A stretch of DNA of 64,000 bases from Rubripirellula tenax (GTDB lineage Bacteria > Planctomycetota > Planctomycetia > Pirellulales > Pirellulaceae): contig NZ_SJPW01000001.1 of the NCBI RefSeq assembly GCF_007860125.1, positions 62,001 through 126,000 of the forward strand. The letters are read 5' to 3'. Shown here piece by piece: positions 54,855 through 64,000 of the stretch. The notes below the pieces were generated by a model. The model saw only the letters and a list, made by a program, of their open reading frames with translations. It ran no database searches and was not told where the DNA came from. Every line of letters starts with the position of its first letter. Positions within the stretch are counted from its first letter, which is position 1. The translations under genes and the position numbers were made by a program.

Positions 54855-55976
54855 ATGAGCGACGCTAAAAAGATCCGTTTCGTATTGATTGGCGGCTTTC
54901 TGGGTGCCGGTAAAACCACCTTGATCGGCCAATTGGCCCGCGCCTACGCGGCCGCTGGCAAGCGAGTCGGCATCATCACCAACGATCAGGCAGAGAATCT
55001 GGTCGACACGCAAAATCTTCGTTCGCAAGGCTTCGACGTCGGTGAAGTCGCCGGGGCGTGCTTTTGCTGCAGCTTCGATGACCTTGTATCCACCGCCGAT
55101 ATGCTGTCAGCCGACGGAGCCCCCGACGTGCTGCTGGCCGAGCCCGTGGGCAGTTGTACCGACTTGGTCGCCACGGTCGTGCTGCCACTGCAACAATTGC
55201 TGGGTGATCGGTTCGAGTTGGCCCCGTTCGGCGTGCTGTTGAAGCCATCGCACGGAAAGCGGATTCTCAGCATCGACGCCGCCGAGGCGCGAAGTGGTTT
55301 TTCGCCTCAAGCAGAATACATCTTTCGCAAACAGCTCGAGGAAGCCGACTACGTCATGGTCGGTCGCCGCGACCAGCTTTCCGATGCGGAAGTCGAAGCG
55401 TTGAAACAGCAACTCGCCGCCGTCGCGCCAAACGTGCCCGTGATCGCGGTCAGCCCCGCGACCGGTGCCGGTGTCGACGAAGTGATGGGTTACATCGAGT
55501 CACCGATGACTGCGGGACGACGATTGCTTGACATCGACTACGACACGTACGCCGACGGCGAAGCCGAACTGGGCTGGGTCAATTTGACCGCCATGATCCA
55601 AGCGGATGTGACGGTTGATCTGGATACGATCGCCGCAGACTTGGTCGGTCGCATTCGCAGCGAAGTCGTCGCCAAGCACGACGGTCATATCGCTCACTTG
55701 AAAACGTCAGTACTGGCGGGCGACACCCAAGCCGTCGCCAACGTGGTCAGTAACGATTCGCCAGTCGACGTCGGGTTGTCGGCCGGACGCAGCGTGTCGG
55801 GAACGATTCAAGTGATCGTCAATGCGCGAGTCGCCATGGACCCGGAAGACTTGGCGGAGGTATGCCGCGTACAAGTCAATGCATCGGCGTTGGCTTGTGG
55901 CGCAGTCGTCACCTCAATCGCCGCACGATCGCTACGGCCCGGGCGTCCTACACCGACGCACAGGGTCGGTGCGTAA
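54855..55976 (+). CDS. CobW/G3E-family GTPase-like protein
   Basis: A 373-residue G3E P-loop protein. Walker A reads IGGFLGAGKTTLIGQLA, the metal-binding CxCC motif is GACFCCSFDDLV near residues 68-77, and LLAEPVGSCTDLV is the usual switch segment. The guanine-specificity NKxD motif is replaced by GRRD in YVMVGRRDQL, so nucleotide preference may be altered. Family members deliver metals to enzymes. The usual histidine-rich loop is absent. It may be a metallochaperone for an unidentified target. Confidence 0.85.
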   Translation: MSDAKKIRFVLIGGFLGAGKTTLIGQLARAYAAAGKRVGIITNDQAENLVDTQNLRSQGFDVGEVAGACFCCSFDDLVSTADMLSADGAPDVLLAEPVGSCTDLVATVVLPLQQLLGDRFELAPFGVLLKPSHGKRILSIDAAEARSGFSPQAEYIFRKQLEEADYVMVGRRDQLSDAEVEALKQQLAAVAPNVPVIAVSPATGAGVDEVMGYIESPMTAGRRLLDIDYDTYADGEAELGWVNLTAMIQADVTVDLDTIAADLVGRIRSEVVAKHDGHIAHLKTSVLAGDTQAVANVVSNDSPVDVGLSAGRSVSGTIQVIVNARVAMDPEDLAEVCRVQVNASALACGAVVTSIAARSLRPGRPTPTHRVGA

Positions 55977-56002
55977 AACACCCAGTGCCAGTTCCCGCGG
56001 TT

Positions 56003-59000
56003 CTATCGGCCGAACAGTTTGTCCAAACCGATTTTTTCGATCTGTTTGTTCAACTGTTTTTGGATGTAATTTTCCGCGTTGCCTTGCACGGCTTGCACGC
56101 CCAATTGGGCGACGACTTGCCGCACGCCCGAGGAATCCAATCGCGGCTGAGAAATCGTCCCATCGATGGGCAGCGACACCGTTTGGCCGACCAGACCTTG
56201 CAAGTCGCGTCCCAGCCAACGCGAATCCAATGGCAACTGCGCAATCATGTTCATGCGACCGTCGAACGCGACCCGTCCGCTGGTGATGATTTGTGCCCGG
56301 TCGATTTCGAAATACATTCGTTCGTGAATCACGATTCCACGATCGACAGCAAAGTCGACCTTTTGAGGCGGCATCGTGATGAGTGTACGGTTCGACGATG
56401 CCGAGACGGTTTTGCCCATCAATCCGCCCGCCAATGATTTCAGTTGATCGACGCCACCGATCAATTGCTCGGCCAAAGGACCCGCGTTCATTTCGACGCT
56501 GCCGATATTCAAGCGACCTACAATGCGAGTTTGATTCGGATCGTCAAACACGATCAACGCTTCGTCCAATTCCGCCGACAGCGTTCCTTGGATTCTTGCG
56601 GTGTTGGCTGCCAGCGGTGCCAAGTACTTCAACCAACGGTCCGTCATCTCGGGGGTCAACTGGATCGAGTCCGCGACGACGCCACGATCGATCTGCATCC
56701 ACATCGGACCGGGCCGGTAATTGACTTTGCCGGCCAAGTTCAAGAATCCTTGCTCGTTGCCAACGGCGACCTTGGACGGCGCCACGGTGACGGTGGTTTC
56801 GGTCATTCGAACGGGAATGTTTGCAGATCCGAAAACGACACCTGCAACTTCGGCCGATTGCCAGCCCAAATTCGTTTCGATGTCGAGAGCGATTTCGCCG
56901 TCGGGCTTACGGACCGCTTGGATATCGATCGGTGTTTCGTGAATGCCGGTGGCTTGGATGGGGATTCCCGCCATCGGCGTCAGCAGCGTCGCAACCTTGT
57001 CCATTTTCAATCGGGCGGGGCCTTTCAATCGCACGTCGCCGACTTGATCGTTCCAAACGACCGTGCCCACCAAGGTCGTCGCGAACCAGTCACCGGCCAA
57101 TTGAATCTCGTCGGTTTCGATGTTGCCAGACTTGGTTTCGTAACGCAACTTTCCGTTGACTTTCAAATTGGGTTCCGCCCAAACGACGACATCTTCGGCA
57201 GGTCGATTCGATGCGGGCATCGGCCCGGCGGCCACGTTGGCGGCAGCGGGTTCCAACATCGCCAAGTTACTGCCCGTCATGCTGGCGAGGATATTGATCC
57301 ATCCGTCTGTCGTTTTCAAATCGACTTCACCGCTGCAATCGCCGCGGTACGAATACGAAGTGGACGCGACGGATGAGCTAGATGGCCCCGAGGCAAACCC
57401 AACCGATTGCACCGGAGCGATTCCGCCGCGGTCGTTCGACGTGACCCGAGTCTGGACGCTCCCTTGCAAACGGTCCAGCATCGCTCGCCATTTGATTTGC
57501 ATGTCGACCGATTCACCGGACGCGGTACCCTTGACCGCAGCGCTGATCGCTTCGCCGGCGAGGGTCAGCTTGTCGGCAACGATTCGGCCGTCGGGCAGAA
57601 GCAGTTCACCGGCAAAGTCCAGCTCGATACTGGGTTGCGAAAAGTACTGTGTCGCGTAGCTGATTCGCGGTTGGGTCATCGTCAGTGTTACTTCGCGGAT
57701 GCGCGTCGTGACGGTGGATGCGTCACCGATCGCCGACACTTGGAAGTCGCCGCCCGCGTCAACAAACTCAGCCGGCAACCACGGCGCCGCCAGTTCGGAA
57801 ACGGTTTCCAGACGCCCATTGCCGCGAATCGCGATCGGCATTGGCACAGCACCATCGGGTCGTTTGACGGGCTGCAGCAGGTCGGCTTGCAGCACCAAGC
57901 CGTTGGTGTTCATACTGATTTTGGCACGCGACAGTTCTTCCAGCGAATCGCCGCCCCATCGCCCGACCGCTTCAACGTCGCCCTTCATCGCTTGACGACG
58001 GATCGTTTGTCCACCCGGCAACGTGACCAGCAAGCTGTTCGCTTCGCCGCTGCCTTCTAATCGCCAAACGTTATCGGCCGACGCGTTCCAGCGGATCTTT
58101 CCGTTGGCGGTGCCGGCCAATGTGGCTTCGGAAATTTCGACGATCGGCCGCAACATGGCCGTTAACCGTCCGAAGTCGATTTGCACATGGGCGCTGCCAC
58201 TTTGCAGATCGCCTTGACCGACGGCAGAACTGAAAGCACTGCGCCATGCGAATTCTTCGGCGCGCACTTGGCCTCGTTGGGTCGCCACCGTCGCGGACAA
58301 TTCGATCGGATCGATGACGACGTTTTGTCCGCCCGCGCGAGCGCGAAGGGCATCACTGGACATGGTCAGTTTGCTGCGGCGAATCGATGCACCGACGTCT
58401 CCGCCACGCGGGGTCGGCGCGCCGGGGTTGGACTCCAGCCTCGCGATCGCGCGCCCGGATATTAGTTCTGCGCCATCGCGCAGCGGCAACATGCCGGGCA
58501 ATGCTTGATCCAATTTTGCTAAGTCGACTTCGACCCCTGCGGTGCCGTCGATCGCTTCGAGCCAACGCAGCGGGTTGTCATCGGTGCCGACCAACGAGAA
58601 CGTCGTCGACACGACTCCGTCCATCGTGGCTTTGGCAAAGTCGGTGGTGGCTTCCAAACGGCGGCCGTACAACCGGGCCGCGGTTAATGTCAATTCGCCG
58701 TCGAGCGTCGCCAGATCGTTCTTCCACATTTGCGCGGCCGACGATCCCAGCATCTCAGAATCTTCGGCGGTCAGGTTGCGCACTTGCAATTGTCGGATCG
58801 CTGCTTCGATCACCCCATCGGCCGCGCTGGCCAACGAGATGGCGCCCGTCGCGTCACCGCCGACGCGACGAGGAATCGATGGGGCAAGTTCGGGCATCCG
58901 ACGTCGAACCAATTCGACGATGGACAGCGGAAGCGATTCTGTTTTTACGTTCATTTTCCAAGGCAACGATTGCCCCGCGCCGACCGTCGTCGCCAACTCC

Positions 59001-59674
59001 ATGGTACCGCCGATCGCACCGCCGGCGCCGCCCGGTTCGGTCAAGACGCCGTCGAACTTGGCTTGGATGTCAGCCGTTCCCAAATCGACTTCGGCATTCG
59101 AGTTGGCCAACTGCCACGCGCGTCCAGTGACTCGGTCTGAAACGTCAACGGTGATGTCTTGGATCTTTATCGTTCCGATCGTCGTCGCCGAATCACCGGT
59201 CGATGGTGTTTCAAGCAGCTGTTTCAAGTCGGCTTCGATGCTGGATGTGCCCTCATCGACGCTGCACACGACATGGACGCCGCGAATCGAAATTTGGCCG
59301 AGATTCGTGAACGATGAATCCGCGATCGCGCTGCTGGCGGTCATGTCCATGTCCAACTGGGCCACCGACACGTCGGTACCGGCGGCGCTGCCGTGGATGC
59401 GCAGCCCCGTCACCTGCAACGGAGTCACCCAACCGATACGAATCGATTCGGCGCTGCCTTCAAGTCCGTAGCCCGCCAAAGTGCTAGCCAGCACCGACCG
59501 ACCGATCGATGAGTGGCTAATGATCGATGGAGCGGCCAATACCAAGAGAGCAACCAAAGCGATCGCGCCCAATACATAGGCTTGGCGTCGTCGCGAACGA
59601 CCGTCGCGGCGCCGGCGCGTGGTTTCGCGGAGCGAACGTTCGTTTTGGTCAAGCAGGAAGTCATCAGTCGTCAC
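56003..59674 (-). CDS. Large AsmA-like membrane-anchored protein
   Basis: A 1,223-residue protein with a charged cytoplasmic start (RRRRDGRSRRRQ), one membrane segment (about 32-52, VLGAIALVALLVLAAPSII) and a very long beta-rich remainder made of alternating short strands, as in AsmA/TamB/YhdP proteins that bridge inner and outer membranes for phospholipid transport. The C terminus ends in an amphipathic IQKQLNKQIEKIGLDKLF, similar to AsmA-type ends. It is a single gene, convergent with the CobW gene. The family call rests on pattern, not on a conserved motif. Confidence 0.65.
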   Translation of the reverse strand: MTTDDFLLDQNERSLRETTRRRRDGRSRRRQAYVLGAIALVALLVLAAPSIISHSSIGRSVLASTLAGYGLEGSAESIRIGWVTPLQVTGLRIHGSAAGTDVSVAQLDMDMTASSAIADSSFTNLGQISIRGVHVVCSVDEGTSSIEADLKQLLETPSTGDSATTIGTIKIQDITVDVSDRVTGRAWQLANSNAEVDLGTADIQAKFDGVLTEPGGAGGAIGGTMELATTVGAGQSLPWKMNVKTESLPLSIVELVRRRMPELAPSIPRRVGGDATGAISLASAADGVIEAAIRQLQVRNLTAEDSEMLGSSAAQMWKNDLATLDGELTLTAARLYGRRLEATTDFAKATMDGVVSTTFSLVGTDDNPLRWLEAIDGTAGVEVDLAKLDQALPGMLPLRDGAELISGRAIARLESNPGAPTPRGGDVGASIRRSKLTMSSDALRARAGGQNVVIDPIELSATVATQRGQVRAEEFAWRSAFSSAVGQGDLQSGSAHVQIDFGRLTAMLRPIVEISEATLAGTANGKIRWNASADNVWRLEGSGEANSLLVTLPGGQTIRRQAMKGDVEAVGRWGGDSLEELSRAKISMNTNGLVLQADLLQPVKRPDGAVPMPIAIRGNGRLETVSELAAPWLPAEFVDAGGDFQVSAIGDASTVTTRIREVTLTMTQPRISYATQYFSQPSIELDFAGELLLPDGRIVADKLTLAGEAISAAVKGTASGESVDMQIKWRAMLDRLQGSVQTRVTSNDRGGIAPVQSVGFASGPSSSSVASTSYSYRGDCSGEVDLKTTDGWINILASMTGSNLAMLEPAAANVAAGPMPASNRPAEDVVVWAEPNLKVNGKLRYETKSGNIETDEIQLAGDWFATTLVGTVVWNDQVGDVRLKGPARLKMDKVATLLTPMAGIPIQATGIHETPIDIQAVRKPDGEIALDIETNLGWQSAEVAGVVFGSANIPVRMTETTVTVAPSKVAVGNEQGFLNLAGKVNYRPGPMWMQIDRGVVADSIQLTPEMTDRWLKYLAPLAANTARIQGTLSAELDEALIVFDDPNQTRIVGRLNIGSVEMNAGPLAEQLIGGVDQLKSLAGGLMGKTVSASSNRTLITMPPQKVDFAVDRGIVIHERMYFEIDRAQIITSGRVAFDGRMNMIAQLPLDSRWLGRDLQGLVGQTVSLPIDGTISQPRLDSSGVRQVVAQLGVQAVQGNAENYIQKQLNKQIEKIGLDKLFGR

Positions 59675-59854
59675 GGTTTCATCCTTGCCGCCGTATGTTT
59701 CGGAATCAGTGGCGGAGTCTAGACATTAAGTCGCCATTGACCCAAGACAGATTTTTCTTCTTAGTGGCGTCTTGCTAACGACAACGGTGCCATTCGGGCT
59801 AACCTTCGTCCGTGACAACGATCTGAAACCAAACTCTTGTGATCAACACGCTGT

Positions 59855-60913
59855 ATGCGAATCTTTCTGACCGGTGCGACGGGTCTGCTCGGTAACACAA
59901 TCGTTCGACATTTGGCGGTCCATCGCCCCGGCGACGTGATCCATGCGTTGGTGCGTCGTCCGCCCGAACCGAAAATCTTTGAAGGCATGGATGTCCAGTT
60001 CGTCGAAGCCGATTTGGGCGACGCGGCAACTTACCCGGCCATTGCCGAGGCCATCCAACATTGTGACGTCGTCATTCATGCTGCCGCGTTGATCCATATC
60101 GGCTGGAAGCGATTGAACGCGTCGATGCAGGTCAATCGTGACGGAACCGCCGCCATCGTGGACGCTTGCTTGGCACACGAAAAGCCGCTGGTTCACGTCG
60201 GCACCGTCGACACGCTGGCATTGGGCAACCGCAGTGCACCGGCCAACGAAGATACGCCGCTGGATGCGAATGGCGAAAAGACGCAGTGCAGCTATGTGGT
60301 CAGCAAACGTGCCGGCGTGGATGTGGTCATGGCGGGTGTCCGACGAGGCCTGAGGGCGGTGATCGTTCACCCCGGATTCATGCTTGGCCCCTGGGACTGG
60401 AAACCCAGCAGCGGGCGAATGATCGTCGAAGTCGCACGAACGTGGCGGCCACTGGCTCCGTCGGGCGGATGCAGCATTTGCGATCCTCGCGATGTAGCCG
60501 CAGGGACGATCGAGGCGATGGACGGAATCGTCGAAGGCCGAATCGACAGCGGGCGGCAATACATTTTGGCTGGCGAAAACTGGACGTATTTCGAATTGTG
60601 GCGAGAGATTGCCGCGCGGACTGGCGCCGGCAAACCGGTCATGCCGGCCGGTCCCGGCCAACGCTGGATCGGTTCGATCGTGGCCGGCGCAATGCAGAAA
60701 TGGTCGGAAAAAGAGGGCGATTTCAATACCGCCTCGTTGGAATTGAGCTCCCAGATCCACTGGTACGACTCGACCCGCGCCCACGACGAATTGGGTTACC
60801 GAATTCGAGACCCTCACAAGAGCCTGGATGACGCGGTCGATTGGATCGAGAACCGGCTGCCCGAGAACTCCAAGTCCGCGTCGAAGTCCGGCCCAAAATC
60901 CGGCGATTTTTAA
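59855..60913 (+). CDS. Extended SDR, NAD-dependent epimerase/dehydratase
   Basis: A 352-residue protein. The NAD-binding motif TGATGLLGNTIVRHL is at the N terminus; VIHAAALIHIGW and the catalytic YVVSK (Tyr, Lys) around residue 150 are intact. This is the atypical SDR group near sterol dehydrogenases or dihydroflavonol reductases (VHVGTVDTLALG, VIVHPGFMLGPWDW). The substrate could be a sugar nucleotide or lipid. The ATG at 59855 is the only good start. It is a single gene. Confidence 0.88.
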   Translation: MRIFLTGATGLLGNTIVRHLAVHRPGDVIHALVRRPPEPKIFEGMDVQFVEADLGDAATYPAIAEAIQHCDVVIHAAALIHIGWKRLNASMQVNRDGTAAIVDACLAHEKPLVHVGTVDTLALGNRSAPANEDTPLDANGEKTQCSYVVSKRAGVDVVMAGVRRGLRAVIVHPGFMLGPWDWKPSSGRMIVEVARTWRPLAPSGGCSICDPRDVAAGTIEAMDGIVEGRIDSGRQYILAGENWTYFELWREIAARTGAGKPVMPAGPGQRWIGSIVAGAMQKWSEKEGDFNTASLELSSQIHWYDSTRAHDELGYRIRDPHKSLDDAVDWIENRLPENSKSASKSGPKSGDF

Positions 60914-61203
60914 GGGAAGCTATCGTTCCCTTGAACGGGTTTCGAGATTCTGGAAGATCGGCATCTGGCGAGCGAAGCCGAAAACTGACCCCCTAACAGA
61001 GCCGTGGCCGTCATTTCGGTCGTGATTGACAATCGCTTGCAAACGCGTTCAATCTGTTCGCTGGCGGCAGCATTCGTTCGCGAAGGCCCGCCGACTGAAC
61101 TGCCCTCTGGGATACGATGGCACGCCACGTTTGGGAAACGAACGCGAGCGGCCATGTTGATGAACCCGGTCGGGATTTTCACGACTCAAAGAGAACGATT
61201 TGG

Positions 61204-61932
61204 ATGGCGAGAGCCTCACTCGAAGCGATTCGCGACGCCGCGCCAGCGGTGCTGCCCAGTCTATTGCTGTGCGATTTCGGCGATTTGAAGGGCGAAGTGG
61301 CGAAGCTACATGACGCCGGTGCTCGCGTTCTTCATTTGGACGTGATGGATGGTCATTTCGTCCCCAACATGACGTACGCGATGCCGATCGTCTCAGGATT
61401 GCGTCGCCACACGGACATGCCGCTGGACGTCCATTTGATGATCAGCGACCCACTGAAATACGCCGGTCCGATGGTCGATGCGGGCGCAGACATGCTGACG
61501 TTCCATGTTGAAGCGGTCCGCGACGCAGCCGAAACGGCCGCTCGAATCCGTGATCTCGGTGTCAGCGTCGGCGTCGCGTTGAACCCCGAAACGCCATTGG
61601 GCAGCCTGCGAGAGTGCCTGGCAAACGTGGACATGGTTTTGGTGATGAGTGTCGAAGCGGGCTTTGGAGGCCAGAAATTCAATCCGATCGCTCTCGAAAA
61701 ACTCCAGACTTTGCGGAGCGAATTCCCTGATCTGCTGCTGCAAATCGACGGCGGCATCGACGCAACCACGATCGGCCCCGCCCGTGCCGCCGGTTGCGAT
61801 TTGTTCGTCGTCGGATCGGCGATCTTCAAGAAAGGCGACTACAAAGCCGCGATCAGCACGCTGGACGACCAGATTCGGTCACACGGCCCACCCAATGATC
61901 CCGATTCCAATGACCTTGGTGTGGGGAACTGA
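61204..61932 (+). CDS. rpe: Ribulose-phosphate 3-epimerase
   Basis: A 242-residue TIM-barrel enzyme interconverting ribulose-5-phosphate and xylulose-5-phosphate. The start motif VLPSLLLCDFGDL, the metal-binding HLDVMDGHFVPNMTYAMP, HLMISDP, MSVEAGFGGQKFNP, and the C-terminal QIDGGIDATT with VVGSAIFK are all present. The ATG at 61204 fits the family; the longer frame from 61117 is not conserved. The histidine-phosphatase-fold gene starts 3 bp later, so they are co-transcribed. Confidence 0.95.
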   Translation: MARASLEAIRDAAPAVLPSLLLCDFGDLKGEVAKLHDAGARVLHLDVMDGHFVPNMTYAMPIVSGLRRHTDMPLDVHLMISDPLKYAGPMVDAGADMLTFHVEAVRDAAETAARIRDLGVSVGVALNPETPLGSLRECLANVDMVLVMSVEAGFGGQKFNPIALEKLQTLRSEFPDLLLQIDGGIDATTIGPARAAGCDLFVVGSAIFKKGDYKAAISTLDDQIRSHGPPNDPDSNDLGVGN

Positions 61933-61935
61933 TCG

Positions 61936-62547
61936 ATGATTCTTAAATCACCCGCCGTTTCACAGGTGCTGTTGGTACGCCCCGGCGCGACGGAATTTGA
62001 CGACCAGGGTCGCATCAAGGGCTGTATGGACATGCCGCTAAGCGAAACCGGGCGCCAGCAAGTGGAACTGTTGGCGGATCAAGTTTCGCACATCCCGTGC
62101 CGCACGGTTTATACGGCTCCCTGCGAGTCGGCGCGAGAAACGGCGGAAATTCTGGCCACGCATTTGACGGACCCTGACCGCGTCGACCGCGGACGGCCCG
62201 CCAAGGTGAAGGTCATCGATTGTTTGCGAAACCTGGATCACGGTTTGTGGCACGGCAAACTGATCGACGAATTGAAGCGAAACCACCCGAAACTGTATCG
62301 GCGCGGCCAAGAAACGCCTTGGGACATCTGTCCGCCCGGCGGCGAATCGATCAGCGATGCGCAAATTCGCGTCGAAAAAGCACTCCGCAAACTGCTGAAA
62401 AAGTCGCACGACGACCTGGTGGCCATCGTGATCCCAGACCCGATGGCGTGGATCGTTCAAGCCATGCTGGCCGGCGAATCGCTGTCGAATTTGTGGCAAG
62501 CCGAGACCGATTCGGGAAAATGGGACGTAATCGACCCCGTTTGGTAG
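61936..62547 (+). CDS. Histidine-phosphatase-fold protein without catalytic histidine
   Basis: A 203-residue protein of the phosphoglycerate mutase-like fold. The opening LLVRPGATEFDDQGRIKG aligns with the RHG(E/A)T motif, but the phospho-accepting histidine (expected at residue 16) is proline. The other fold motifs (PLSETGRQQ, YTAPCESARETAE, GLWHGK, PPGGESISDAQIRVE) are intact, while the second active-site histidine region reads IVIPDP instead of VSHG. It should therefore not act as a histidine phosphatase; a binding or regulatory role is likely. It follows rpe by 3 bp. Confidence 0.8.
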   Translation: MILKSPAVSQVLLVRPGATEFDDQGRIKGCMDMPLSETGRQQVELLADQVSHIPCRTVYTAPCESARETAEILATHLTDPDRVDRGRPAKVKVIDCLRNLDHGLWHGKLIDELKRNHPKLYRRGQETPWDICPPGGESISDAQIRVEKALRKLLKKSHDDLVAIVIPDPMAWIVQAMLAGESLSNLWQAETDSGKWDVIDPVW

Positions 62548-62679
62548 CCGATTTGGCGTACGACGGCGGATCAATCTAGGAGGCACCCGGCAGCCTCGAA
62601 TACAATGGAATGAGTACATCCGGGTGCCTGCGGGCGTTCTGATGGCATCGAAAGTCACTCGTCCCAGGATTTTTCTGCC

Positions 62680-64000
62680 GTGTTCCAACGCTTTGCTATC
62701 GCTATCGTCTGCTTGACGGGAATGGCTGCCACCGGTTTGGTGGTCGCTGCCGAGCCCGTTCGGCCACAGGTCGCATTGATCAACGAACTGATCGAACAGG
62801 GTTGGCGGGACTACGAAATCCGCTCGCCGGCACCCGAAGCCGATGACGCAACCTGGGCACGGCGCGTCCATCTGGACGTGATCGGTCGGATTCCAACAAT
62901 CGCCGAACTGCAAGAATTTGCCGCCGACCGGGGTAGTGATAAGCGGGCGAAGTTGGTCGACAAACTGTTGTATGACGATCGTTACACCGAAGAGTACGCC
63001 GGACACTGGGCGACGATTTGGTCCAACTTGTTGATCGGTCGCAGCGGCGGAAACGACCGTCGGTCGATGGTCAGCCCCGCCGGAATGAAGAAATATCTTC
63101 GCGATTCGTTCGCGATGAACAAACCGTACAACACGATGGTTTACGAGTTGGTTTCGGCAACGGGCAGTGGAAAGCCCGGCACCGAGAACTTCAATGGCGC
63201 CGCCAACTTTTTACTGGATAAAGTCAATGAAGAAGACGCGGTGCTGGCGACCAGCAGCACGTCAAGAATCTTCTTGGGCCAACAGGTCCAATGCACCCAG
63301 TGCCACAACCACCCGTTCAACCAGTGGAAGCAACAAAGGTTCTGGGAATTCAATTCGTTCTTCCGCCAAACACGATCGCTGCGTCGGTTCGTCGAAGGCA
63401 CCAACGATATCGAGCACGGCGAATTGGTCGACCAGGACTATGCCGGCGAAGGCAACGACCCTGAAGATGCGCTGATCTTTTACGAACTGAGAAACGGTTT
63501 GACCAAGGTCGCCTATCCGGTCTTCACCGACGGAACAGAAATCGGCAAGAGCGGTTTCGTCACCGAAGTCAATCGTCGGCAAGAACTGGGACGGTTGATG
63601 CTGGAAAGCGAATATCTGGACAAGATGGCCGTCAATCGAATCTGGTCATTGTTTCTGGGTTTCGGATTCACCAAGCCGATCGATGACCTGGGGCCTCACA
63701 ATCCGGCTTCGCATCCTGAGCTGTTGGAAAAACTGTCGGCCGAGTTTCGCAAGTCCAGCTACGACCTGAAAGAGCTGATCACGTGGATCACGACCAGCCG
63801 CCCATATCAACTAGCCGCGGTGCTGGGATCGAACAACGAGATCGATGATCCGTCGATTGGCGAGATGCCGAAGTTCTCTCGCTTTTACTTGCGACAAATG
63901 TCAGCGGAACAACTGTACCAATCGATGGTCACCGCGACGGATGCGTCGGCATCGGGAAGCTACGAAGAACAAGAACGTGAACGCCGCAAATGGCTGGAAC
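62680..64000 (+). CDS. DUF1549/DUF1553-type protein, 5' part (runs off window)
   Basis: At least 440 residues of an exported protein typical of planctomycetes. A signal peptide (start GTG 62680, ending near VVAAEP) is followed by the DUF1549 domain with RRVHLDVIGRIPTIAEL and then a cytochrome-c-like CTQCHNHPF. The DUF1553-like part begins near NRRQELGRLMLESEYLDKMAVNRIW. These proteins occur in large numbers with DUF1501 partners. The stop codon lies beyond base 64000. AGGA about 10 nt upstream supports the GTG start. Confidence 0.88.
   Translation, partial: MFQRFAIAIVCLTGMAATGLVVAAEPVRPQVALINELIEQGWRDYEIRSPAPEADDATWARRVHLDVIGRIPTIAELQEFAADRGSDKRAKLVDKLLYDDRYTEEYAGHWATIWSNLLIGRSGGNDRRSMVSPAGMKKYLRDSFAMNKPYNTMVYELVSATGSGKPGTENFNGAANFLLDKVNEEDAVLATSSTSRIFLGQQVQCTQCHNHPFNQWKQQRFWEFNSFFRQTRSLRRFVEGTNDIEHGELVDQDYAGEGNDPEDALIFYELRNGLTKVAYPVFTDGTEIGKSGFVTEVNRRQELGRLMLESEYLDKMAVNRIWSLFLGFGFTKPIDDLGPHNPASHPELLEKLSAEFRKSSYDLKELITWITTSRPYQLAAVLGSNNEIDDPSIGEMPKFSRFYLRQMSAEQLYQSMVTATDASASGSYEEQERERRKWLE

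Noticed and set aside
63280-63320. True c-type cytochrome (CTQCH)
   Set aside because: A single CxxCH in a DUF1549 context is usual for this family and does not prove heme attachment, so it is not called a cytochrome.

Overview
The window looks like a chromosomal segment of a marine planctomycete, most likely of the Pirellulaceae (Rhodopirellula/Rubripirellula type). This is an inference from gene content: a DUF1549-type protein with a CTQCH motif, a stand-alone planctomycete SGNH domain, a DUF4430 lipoprotein, an N-terminally reduced REP-type transposase typical of the group, many TTG/GTG starts, high GC with strong GC3 bias, and dispersed palindromic intergenic repeats. No rRNA and no CRISPR array were seen. 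One tRNA-Ser(UGA) is present.

Layout. 0-9.8 kb: the start of an ABC transporter ATPase with its YtrA-like GntR repressor, two divergent phosphohexomutases, ychF, a small membrane-protein pair, an MFS sugar-type transporter, a glutathione peroxidase and a degenerate SGNH protein. 9.9-19.8 kb: a same-strand housekeeping run purA-uppS-cdsA-phoH-pgpH(7TM-HD)-ybeY-CNNM/CorC-citrate synthase. 19.8-28 kb: an accessory stretch with two head-to-head gene remnants (N-formylglutamate amidohydrolase and a C45 acyltransferase), a TrkA-C membrane protein, two convergent nitrilase-family enzymes, a KaiC-like ATPase overlapping a REC-GGDEF gene, and a zinc-ribbon metallopeptidase. 28-42 kb: nupC-upp with tRNA-Ser, a DUF4430 lipoprotein, rpmJ, larC, a complete pstSCAB-phoU phosphate operon, rny, tilS, a CbpA-type dnaJ and rnpA.

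42.1-51.9 kb is the clearest candidate for acquired DNA. It begins at the 3' end of rnpA and closes with a diverged second copy of that same rnpA 3' end plus downstream sequence. Between them lie a decayed REP-type transposase, a DJ-1/PfpI protein, a 716-residue sugar-epimerase-like protein ending in a STAS domain, a GlgX-type debranching enzyme, a TMEM175-like channel, a small membrane protein and a frameshifted IS110-family element.

52-64 kb returns to ordinary planctomycete content: a DegT-type aminotransferase, a phytoene-desaturase-like FAD enzyme, a CobW-type GTPase, a 1,223-residue AsmA-like membrane-anchored protein, an extended SDR, ribulose-phosphate 3-epimerase, a histidine-phosphatase-fold protein lacking its catalytic histidine, and the 5' part of a DUF1549 protein running off the window.

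Functional threads: carbon and cell-envelope precursors (phosphohexomutases, uppS, cdsA, rpe, gltA), phosphate uptake (pst-phoU), nucleotide salvage (upp-nupC, purA), RNA metabolism (ybeY, rny, rnpA, tilS) and c-di-nucleotide signalling (pgpH-like, GGDEF). All family assignments were made by reading the translated sequence by eye. No database search was run.
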